Shown here: positions 58,063-64,000 of the stretch, piece after piece
Numbering within the stretch: the stretch's first letter is position 1
How the letters are laid out: each line of letters begins with the position of its first letter
Origin: Actimicrobium antarcticum
GTDB lineage: Bacteria; Pseudomonadota; Gammaproteobacteria; Burkholderiales; Burkholderiaceae_D
Reading direction: 5' to 3'
NCBI RefSeq assembly: GCF_039536745.1
Contig: NZ_BAAAZE010000005.1
Span: forward strand, 124,001 to 188,000
Length of the DNA: 64,000 nucleotides
The notes under the pieces: generated by a model
Database searches by the model: none
The model's input: the letters and a program-made list of their open reading frames with translations, nothing else
Told to the model about the DNA's origin: nothing
Position numbers and translations under genes: made by a program

Positions 58063-59722
58063 TGCCGTTCACCCAGTTCTTGACTACGTTGGCGACCACT
58101 TTCGGATCGTCTTTTGCCATCTGTTTCGCCATATCGAGATTCTGTTGGTAACTTGCTTCTGCGGGTTGCGCGGGCTGCTGTGCCTGGTTCATTTGCATTG
58201 CGCCGGTATCGTCCATCTCGTCGTTCGCACTATCGTCGTCATCAACGACGGCCTTGATTTTCGGCGCAGGTGGCGCATTGAATTTTTTCAGCATCGGCCG
58301 CAGCACACCGAAGAACAGGTATAGGAGAGCGATGCCGCCAACCAGGTATTTGCCGAGTTCCTTGGCGAGCTGGATGGATTCCGGCTTTTTCCATATCGGT
58401 TCTTCAGGGAAGACTTCTTTCGTGACTCCGGCGAAGACGCTATTGACCACATTGAGTGTATCGCCGCGATCCTTGTTGAAACCCATTGCTTCTTTCACCA
58501 GGTCGCTGATTTGCGTGCGCTCTGCCTCGCTTAGTGGCGTCGAAGTGACTTTACCAGCCTTGTCGGTGACCTGCTTGTAATTCACGACGACCGCCACGGA
58601 AATCCGCTTGACACCACCCATTGGTTGCTGAACGTAGCGGACCGTCTTGTCGACTTCAAAATTCGTGGTGGTTTCTTTTTGCGTTGGGTTGGCAGCCGTC
58701 CCCGGGGCTGGCGTGGCTCCGGCCGCTGGAGCCGTGATCGGTGCCGTCGCAGGCGCTGCCGGCTGGTTCGACAACGCGCCAGGGACACCACCATTGCTGG
58801 CGGCACTGCCTTGCGATTCGCTGCTTTGCTGGCTGCGCATCGTCGATTGGTTGGGCGGGCTGTTTGGCTTGTAAGTTTCGGCGGCCTGCTCGCTGTTCGA
58901 AAAGTCAATGTCAGCGGTCGCTTCGGCGCGCACGTTATTCGGCCCGACGATCGGTGTAATGATCGATTCGATACGTCGCACAATGTTTTGCTGAACTTCC
59001 TGCACATACTTCAGCTGGGACGGATCGAGACCGTTGGCTTTGGCTGGTTTGTTCGCATCCGACAGCAGGTTGCCGTTCTGGTCGACCACGCTGATGTTGC
59101 CAGGCGGCAGTTCCGGCACGCTGCTGGCCACCAGATGAATGATTGCACTGACTTGCTGTTCATTGAGCGTGCGACCCGGATGCAGGTTGAGCATCACGGA
59201 TGCGGTAGGTTTTTGCTGGTCGCGAACGAATACCGATGCCTTCGGCAGGGCCAGGTGAATCCGTGCAGATTCGACCGCGGCGATGGACTGGATCGAACGT
59301 GCCAGCTCACCTTCCAGCGCGCGCTGAAAATTGACTTGTTCCAGAAATTGCGACACGCCCAGCTTTTGGTTTTCCATCAATTCAAAGCCGACATTGCCGC
59401 CTTTTGGCAGTCCCATCGCCGCGATGCGCAGGCGCGCATCGTGGACCTGGCCGGCTGGTACCAAAATTGCGCCACCGCCTTCGGCAAATTTGTAAGGCAC
59501 GTTCATCTGCTGCAATTGCGTGACGATGGCGCCGCCATCACGGTCCGAATAATTCGAAAACAAGACCCGGTAGTCAGGTTGCTGACTCCACATCCAGACA
59601 CCCGCCATCACCGCGATCACGATCGCCGCACCAAGCATCAGCAGCAGATTGCGACCGCCCTGGGATTCCGCAAAACTGATTAGCGGATTGGGCGTGATGG
59701 TGCCGTCGGCGGCTACAGCCAT
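58055..59722 (-). CDS. fliF: Flagellar MS-ring protein FliF
   Basis: A 555-residue inner-membrane ring protein with membrane helices near residues 28–45 and 455–475. Ring-building motifs follow the first helix (YRVLFSNYSDRDGGAIVTQLQQMNVPYKFAEGG and RLRIAAMGLPKGGNVGFELME). A Pro/Ala/Thr-rich stretch lies in the periplasmic part (about 290–345). The C-terminal tail, which docks FliG, is acidic and ends KVVANVVKNWVNGNE. It is the first gene of fliFGHIJK on the minus strand. Confidence 0.95.
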   Translation of the reverse strand: MAVAADGTITPNPLISFAESQGGRNLLLMLGAAIVIAVMAGVWMWSQQPDYRVLFSNYSDRDGGAIVTQLQQMNVPYKFAEGGGAILVPAGQVHDARLRIAAMGLPKGGNVGFELMENQKLGVSQFLEQVNFQRALEGELARSIQSIAAVESARIHLALPKASVFVRDQQKPTASVMLNLHPGRTLNEQQVSAIIHLVASSVPELPPGNISVVDQNGNLLSDANKPAKANGLDPSQLKYVQEVQQNIVRRIESIITPIVGPNNVRAEATADIDFSNSEQAAETYKPNSPPNQSTMRSQQSSESQGSAASNGGVPGALSNQPAAPATAPITAPAAGATPAPGTAANPTQKETTTNFEVDKTVRYVQQPMGGVKRISVAVVVNYKQVTDKAGKVTSTPLSEAERTQISDLVKEAMGFNKDRGDTLNVVNSVFAGVTKEVFPEEPIWKKPESIQLAKELGKYLVGGIALLYLFFGVLRPMLKKFNAPPAPKIKAVVDDDDSANDEMDDTGAMQMNQAQQPAQPAEASYQQNLDMAKQMAKDDPKVVANVVKNWVNGNE

Positions 59723-59972
59723 GATGAAACTCCCCGGGTACTGGCAATGGTGGATACGTGATTCATGATTTCCTTAGCGCAATTATTGCTCTGGTCACGA
59801 TTGTCGTCTAGCTGCACAGATTCAATCCACCAAACAGACCCACCTTTTCCTAGTTGCTCCTGAACATGATTGTGGCATCGACTGCTACTGTGGGATGGTC
59901 AAAAAGCCGTATGGTCGTCAGCGACTCGTTCTGAGCACCCGCACGGAAAAGAAATGCCAATAAGGAATTTGC
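59723..59972. promoter_or_regulatory. Divergent fliF/fliE promoter region
   Basis: A 250-bp gap that should drive fliF leftward and fliE rightward. I found no convincing sigma-54 or sigma-28 site. A TGGCATC..GCT sequence near 59875 has the wrong GG-to-GC spacing. AAGGA lies close to the fliE start. Confidence 0.4.
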
Positions 59973-60317
59973 ATGAAAACATCGATGATTGATACCGGCA
60001 GGATCGAAGCCATGATCAGCCAGTTAAAGGCTGCAGCCACACGTCCGCAGGGTGGCGTGAATGCGGTTGCTGCTGATCCGGTCAGTACCGGCAAGGTTGG
60101 CTTTGCCGATGCGCTCAAGGCGTCGCTGGACGGTGTCAACGCGTCACAAAAGGCGTCACAGGAGTTGGGTTCGCGATTTGCGCTTGGCGACGACAAGGTC
60201 AGTTTGTCGGATGTCATGATTTCATCGCAGAAGGCGAACATCGGCTTTCAAGCGACGGTGCAGGTAAGAAACAAGCTGGTGTCTGCGTATCAGGACATCA
60301 TGAACATGCAAATATAG
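59973..60317 (+). CDS. fliE: Flagellar hook-basal body protein FliE
   Basis: A 114-residue export substrate that joins the MS-ring to the rod. The C-terminal half is the conserved region (FADALKASLDGVNASQKASQEL, LSDVMISSQKANIGFQATVQVRNKLVSAYQDIMNMQI). The start follows AAGGA. It is transcribed divergently from fliF. Confidence 0.95.
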   Translation: MKTSMIDTGRIEAMISQLKAAATRPQGGVNAVAADPVSTGKVGFADALKASLDGVNASQKASQELGSRFALGDDKVSLSDVMISSQKANIGFQATVQVRNKLVSAYQDIMNMQI

Positions 60318-60830
60318 AAACGCCAACGAGCCACATTGCGAGCAGGTCAATTGTCCATAGTTACCGTATTTGCCATCTAGCGTCATACACGCAACCTTCC
60401 GCATTTACATGCGCGTCCCGTATTCCCTTGTCCCTGCAATGTTGGCAGGGAGATCTCTATTTTTACCCGAGTTACCTGGCCATTTTTCTCTCTGGATAGA
60501 TTGTGGTTTTAATGTGACGCATCGTCGGCAACTTGTTGGTGTAAATCCGATAAATCATTGACGTTGCCAAATTGATCAGACAACAATGGCTACACGTCAG
60601 CAGGGGTGAAGCGGTACTCCCAAGACGCATTTTCAGTCCGGCACTGCGCGAATCCAAAAACAGAAAGACAGACTATTCAAAAAACTGTTGACGCGTTGGC
60701 ATCAAGCATTTGCATCGTTTGTCTGTTGGGTGGTTTAACAAATGAATCCTGTCCGGATAGTTATTGAGAAGATAGTTATTGAGGCAAGGTTCGATCCTGA
60801 TTCACTACTTCTATTTTTGAAGGAAATTCA
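60318..60830. other. Intergenic region between fliE and the porin gene
   Basis: 513 bp, more AT-rich than the flanks. Short frames on both strands lack ribosome sites and family features, so I call no gene. It should contain the porin promoter. The only clear structure is the direct repeat at 60756–60783. Confidence 0.5.
60756..60783 (+). repeat. Tandem direct repeat upstream of the porin gene
   Basis: GATAGTTATTGAG occurs twice (60756–60768 and 60771–60783) separated by AA, a 15-bp period, ending 47 bases before the porin start. It may be a duplicated operator or a replication slip. Confidence 0.7.
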
Positions 60831-61901
60831 ATGAAACAATCAACACTATTATTTTTACTCCTGGGTTCCGCAGCAGGTACTGCGGCCGCACAAACTAATG
60901 TCACCATGTATGGAATCGCCGACGTTGGCGTCGTGGCCGAGCGTGGTGGTGCAGCCGGATCTGTGTCCAAATTAACCAGCGGCGTTGCATCAGGCTCACG
61001 GCTTGGCTTTCGCGGTACCGAAGATCTCGGTAGTGGGTTGGCCGCCAACTTCTTGCTGGAAACCGGCATCGCTATCGATACTGGCGGATTCAACCAGGGA
61101 AATACCGCATTTGGCCGTCAGGCATTCGTCGGTTTGTCGGGTGGATTTGGCGCAGTGACAATGGGCCGCCAATACACGCCGCAGTACGTGACGTTGGTGC
61201 TGGCTGATCCGTTCGGTACTGGAATGGCTGGCGACGCCGCCAACCTGATGCCCAATACGGGCGATGCCGCCAGCCGGATGAACAATGCAATCAAGTATGT
61301 CTCGCCAAATCTTTCAGGCTTTACCGGCGAACTGGCGTATGGATTCGGTGAAGTCGCCGGTGACACGAAAGCCGCGCGGCAGTATGGTGCGGCCCTCGGA
61401 TACGCTAACGGACCGATCGCAGTACGACTCGGTTATCACAACCGGAATAACGATACCGCTACTGTAACGGGCACCTCGACTGCAAAAGACACTTTGCTGG
61501 CGATGACCTACGATTTCAACGTTGCGAAACTGCATCTCGGTTATGGTGTCAACAAAGGCACCAACAGCTCACCGCTGCGTAATACCGCCAATCCATACGG
61601 CAGTGCGGTTGCCCCAACGGCATCAACTGATAGCCGTGACATGCTGGTCGGCGTGACCGTGCCCTTCGGCGTGCATACGCTGCTTGGTTCGTATATCCGC
61701 AAGAATGATCGGACCGCATTGAACCAGGATGCCAACCAGTGGGCACTTGGTTACCGCTATGCGTTCTCCAAGCGCACCGAGCTGTACGCGGCTTACGCCC
61801 GTATTTCCAATGACAATGGTGCAGGCTACACAGTCGGCAGCGCCATCGAAGCCGGATCAGGTGACAAGGCGTTCAATTTGGGCGTTCGCCACACATTTTG
61901 A
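60831..61901 (+). CDS. Outer-membrane general porin
   Basis: A 356-residue trimeric-type porin of the betaproteobacterial OmpC-like family. A signal peptide (MKQSTLLFLLLGSAAGTAAA) precedes QTNVTMYGIADVGV, the usual first strand. Typical motifs are SRLGFRGTEDLGSGLAANFLLE and GRQAFVGLSGGFGAVTMGRQYTP, and the protein ends in the barrel signal GVRHTF with terminal Phe. It should allow passive diffusion of small polar solutes. GAAGGA precedes the start, and a terminator follows 22 bases after the stop. Confidence 0.95.
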   Translation: MKQSTLLFLLLGSAAGTAAAQTNVTMYGIADVGVVAERGGAAGSVSKLTSGVASGSRLGFRGTEDLGSGLAANFLLETGIAIDTGGFNQGNTAFGRQAFVGLSGGFGAVTMGRQYTPQYVTLVLADPFGTGMAGDAANLMPNTGDAASRMNNAIKYVSPNLSGFTGELAYGFGEVAGDTKAARQYGAALGYANGPIAVRLGYHNRNNDTATVTGTSTAKDTLLAMTYDFNVAKLHLGYGVNKGTNSSPLRNTANPYGSAVAPTASTDSRDMLVGVTVPFGVHTLLGSYIRKNDRTALNQDANQWALGYRYAFSKRTELYAAYARISNDNGAGYTVGSAIEAGSGDKAFNLGVRHTF

Positions 61902-61923
61902 GTCGATAACATTCAGCACCCTC

Positions 61924-61946
61924 AAAGCGCCGCAAGGCGCTTTTTT
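61924..61946 (+). terminator. Rho-independent terminator after the porin gene
   Basis: AAGCGCC (61925–61931) and GGCGCTT (61936–61942) pair around a GCAA loop, and the T run continues to 61946. Confidence 0.92.
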
Positions 61947-62157
61947 ATTGGGTAAGCAACTTGCCGGACTACTGTTGGCAAGCATCGCTGAATTGCCGAT
62001 ATTTGCCTTGGGCTCCCAGTGCTGTGCGTCGGGCGTAATCGACGTGGGCGGCGGCGTGGTGTATCCTTGCTAGAGCAATTGTCGCGCCACATCGCGATAA
62101 ACACGTTTCGCCTCAGACCATTTCGCTGGTCTCCATGCTCCAGAGAAATCCTCACCC

Positions 62158-62436
62158 ATGAAAAATTATTACGCCGTGCTCGGTCTGGACAGCGATGCAT
62201 CGAGCGCCGCCATCAAGAATGCCTATCGCAAGAAGGCGTCGGAGTTTCATCCTGACAGAAACACGGCAGCCGATGCTGCTGACAAGTTTCGCGACGTACA
62301 GGAAGCCTACGATCTGCTGGCAGACGACGCCAAGCGCAGTGCTTACGACGAAAGCCGCCACCGCAGCCTGCTGGAGAACCCTCTGGAAGCCGCGGAAGAA
62401 ATTTGGAAAACCTACATGAACAAAGTGCTGCAATGA
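62158..62436 (+). CDS. Small J-domain (DnaJ-like) protein
   Basis: A 92-residue protein consisting almost only of a J domain (residues 2–66): NYYAVLGLDSDASSAAIKNAYRKKASEFHPDRN with the HPD motif, then FRDVQEAYDLLADDAKRSAYDE. A short helical tail follows (NPLEAAEEIWKTYMNKVLQ). There is no Gly/Phe region, zinc finger or client-binding domain, so it is a specialised partner that should stimulate an Hsp70. Its stop overlaps the next start as ATGA, so the two products are probably made together. The client is unknown. Confidence 0.88.
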   Translation: MKNYYAVLGLDSDASSAAIKNAYRKKASEFHPDRNTAADAADKFRDVQEAYDLLADDAKRSAYDESRHRSLLENPLEAAEEIWKTYMNKVLQ

Positions 62437-62963
62437 GCCTCTCCTACTATTTCGAAGACCTGTCCAAGGCATACAAAGCCGAGCTCGAAGACCTGCAGAG
62501 CGATTCCGAGGGCAATGACGTCCTGACCAAACGGCTCAAGGACAAACGGGCCCAGTTCAAATCATTAATGCCGATGATCGAGATTGCACCTGAAATGGTG
62601 GCGGTGGCTTTTCACGGTGACATCACTTTTGTGAATCTGCAGGCGATGTACTTGTTATCGACCACCGACCCGGATGACTTCCCGGAGTGGAGCGAACTGA
62701 TCGATGCAGTGCAGTTCTCCGCGACTACCCAAAAACTGGCTGACGATGTCTTGCTGGAACCCGGTGGCGAGCGCTTCCTGATCACGACGATCTGCCTCGA
62801 ATACCTGCACGGAAAAGCCGGCAGTGGCAATCAGCGTGCGGCGTCGGATGACGAAGAACACGATGAAGGCGAAAACGGTCGCGACGATGATGACGACGAA
62901 GTTGATCTGGACGAAGCCGGTTCGGCATGGATGTCCGAGCAAGGTTTCGATCGCCGGGAATAA
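62433..62963 (+). CDS. Unknown protein with acidic tail, coupled to the J-domain gene
   Basis: A 176-residue soluble protein I do not recognise. The N-terminal part is helical and charged (LSYYFEDLSKAYKAELEDLQSDSEGNDVLTKRL). The middle (about 45–125) is mixed alpha/beta (MIEIAPEMVAVAFHGDITFVNLQAMYLLSTTDPDDFPEW). The tail from about 130 is very acidic (SDDEEHDEGENGRDDDDDEVDLDEAG). The ATG at 62433 overlaps the J-domain stop (ATGA), which argues for a shared function, perhaps as its client or adaptor. An upstream in-frame start lies inside the J-domain gene and is rejected. Confidence 0.78.
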   Translation: MSLSYYFEDLSKAYKAELEDLQSDSEGNDVLTKRLKDKRAQFKSLMPMIEIAPEMVAVAFHGDITFVNLQAMYLLSTTDPDDFPEWSELIDAVQFSATTQKLADDVLLEPGGERFLITTICLEYLHGKAGSGNQRAASDDEEHDEGENGRDDDDDEVDLDEAGSAWMSEQGFDRRE

Positions 62964-63063
62964 ACCGTTGCCGTCCCTCGTCGCAATGGTCGCTGGTATG
63001 CGGATCGTCTGATTCACATAGCCGCTGGCCCCTGAATATCATTGTTTTTAAATTAGAGCCTCA

Positions 63064-63774
63064 ATGTCCAATGCCCTCGTAGTAAAAGCCGCCAGCCTGA
63101 TCCGGGCTGGCGACATCGCCGGCGCCGAATTTGCGCTGGTATCGATTGCCGAATCCGAAGGCGATCTTGCCCTCGTCGCCGTGCTGGAAGATATGCCGCC
63201 GAAGGACTTGCTGGCGGTGATTCGCGAGTTCGATGCCTCCCATGAATCAGTCGTCAATCTGCTGGTGACGCCGGAGCAGTTTGCCCGTGCGCTGGTGATG
63301 GAGCGCCTGTATGGCGACCATACCCACACCCATTTGCGTGGCATGGTCAACGCCGTGCTGTTCCGCGAAGACGCTGACACCGAAGAATTTCTGGATGCGA
63401 TCGGCGAGCTCGATGGCGGTTGCGAAGCGCTGGTGGATTATTTGTCCGATCGTGATGAAATGGTGATTCACTTTGCCAACTACGGCACCTTCAATCATCT
63501 GCACACCGAAGAGAGCGACGAGATTGAAAAATCCGAAGCCACCGATCATGACTGGAAGCAGTTGACCTGGCTGCTCAAGCATGATCATCCGGACATGTTC
63601 GAGCAGGTCTTGCCGCAACTGAAAATCCGTCTCAAGCAACGCCTGCAAGCCGAAGCCGATCTGGAACAGATGGAACTCGATCCGACCGCGCCGCCACCAC
63701 GCCGGGAGATGCCGACAGCGCCGCCAGCCTCCGGCAAACCTTCGTCCGGTCCGGCCGAAGAATCTGCGCTGTAA
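63064..63774 (+). CDS. Conserved-looking hypothetical protein
   Basis: A 236-residue soluble protein without signal or membrane segments. It is helical, with repeat-like units each ending in acidic turns (LEDMPPKDLLAVIREFDASHESVVNLLVTPEQFARALVMERLYGD; FREDADTEEFLDAIGELDGGCEALVDYLSDRDEMVIHF). A His-containing HTHTHLRG lies in the middle, and the C-terminal tail is Pro-rich (TAPPPRREMPTAPPASGKP). The alternating units loosely recall DUF6178-like proteins, but I would not assign that. It lies 100 bp after the acidic protein and five bases before the next gene. Confidence 0.75.
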   Translation: MSNALVVKAASLIRAGDIAGAEFALVSIAESEGDLALVAVLEDMPPKDLLAVIREFDASHESVVNLLVTPEQFARALVMERLYGDHTHTHLRGMVNAVLFREDADTEEFLDAIGELDGGCEALVDYLSDRDEMVIHFANYGTFNHLHTEESDEIEKSEATDHDWKQLTWLLKHDHPDMFEQVLPQLKIRLKQRLQAEADLEQMELDPTAPPPRREMPTAPPASGKPSSGPAEESAL

Positions 63775-63778
63775 GCCG

Positions 63779-64000
63779 ATGACAGCGATCAAGCAAGCTG
63801 TCGCGCTGGTCGACAAGCGTCCTTTTTTTGAAAAGGCACTCAGCCATGGTGTTCGCAAGGGCACCATCGACATGGCCCGCTGCAACGCCATGATCACGGA
63901 TGGCGCAAAAGGAACGGTGCAGGTTGCTGCGCATTTTGGCACCAGCAGTCTGCAGAGTGAACTCGACAATGCGCGTACCCGGATCGTCAATCTGGTAAGC
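63779..64000 (+). CDS. Unknown protein, N-terminal part (cut by window edge)
   Basis: 74 codons are visible, starting from the ATG at 63779, four bases after the preceding stop, so the two genes are probably co-transcribed. The visible part is soluble and mildly basic (TAIKQAVALVDKRPFFEKALSHGVRKG) and continues to HFGTSSLQSELDNARTRIVNL. There is no recognisable domain so far. The rest lies to the right of the window. Confidence 0.7.
   Translation, partial: MTAIKQAVALVDKRPFFEKALSHGVRKGTIDMARCNAMITDGAKGTVQVAAHFGTSSLQSELDNARTRIVNLVS

Noticed and set aside
59870..59890. Sigma-54-like TGGCATC..GCT upstream of fliF
   Set aside because: Only eight bases separate GG and GC instead of the required ten, so it should not be recognised.
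60370..60657. Two ~60-codon frames (one per strand) between fliE and the porin gene
   Set aside because: Overlap each other on opposite strands, lack ribosome sites and contain no recognisable motif.

Overview
The window (about 60% G+C) looks like a chromosomal segment of a motile betaproteobacterium, most likely of the Oxalobacteraceae (Herminiimonas/Janthinobacterium/Actimicrobium type). This rests on the sdh–gltA–odh gene order, the mdh–CitE-like–acnA block, a DUF2863-type protein, the porin family and the flagellar gene order. I could not run a search, so the family name is an inference. I found no rRNA, tRNA, insertion sequence or CRISPR array.

Region 1 (1–7.9 kb, minus strand): the 5' end of a methyl-accepting chemotaxis protein, a DUF2863-like protein, then mdh, a CitE-like lyase, a small exported MliC-like protein and acnA, with a strong terminator behind acnA. 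Region 2 (7.9–22.9 kb, plus strand): a GntR-family regulator divergent from mdh, sdhCDAB, sdhE, gltA (tandem terminators), odhA–odhB–lpdA, a lipoprotein (terminator), zapE and a coiled-coil lipoprotein. Together regions 1 and 2 encode most of the TCA cycle. A perfect 12-bp palindrome lies in the mdh/gntR divergent gap, and GC-rich hairpins sit in several intercistronic gaps. Region 3 (22.9–27.2 kb): a PP2C phosphatase (minus), a YdcH-type small protein, a DinG/YoaA-type iron-sulfur helicase and a YcgR-like PilZ protein.

Region 4 (27.2–40.4 kb): a complete pelABCDEFG operon for Pel exopolysaccharide, mostly with overlapping or nearly abutting genes, behind an AT-rich promoter region. PelD keeps an RxxD c-di-GMP site and a PilZ protein precedes the operon, so biofilm control by c-di-GMP is likely. 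Region 5 (40.4–41.4 kb) is a non-coding repeat island. It holds a roughly 300-bp inverted repeat whose arms each carry a 92-nt hairpin with an invariant loop and covarying stem pairs, a 12-bp tandem repeat between the arms, a pentamer repeat, and a C-rich, G-poor leader to flgG.

Region 6 (41.4–60.3 kb): flagellar genes. flgGHIJKL read rightward. An exported protein, fliRQPONML, fliK and fliJIHGF lie on the minus strand, and fliE reads rightward. flgA–F are not in the window, so the rod/hook operon appears split at the pel/repeat junction. Region 7 (60.3–64 kb): a general porin with a terminator, then a small J-domain protein translationally coupled to an acidic-tailed unknown protein, followed by two more unrecognised genes, the last cut by the window edge.
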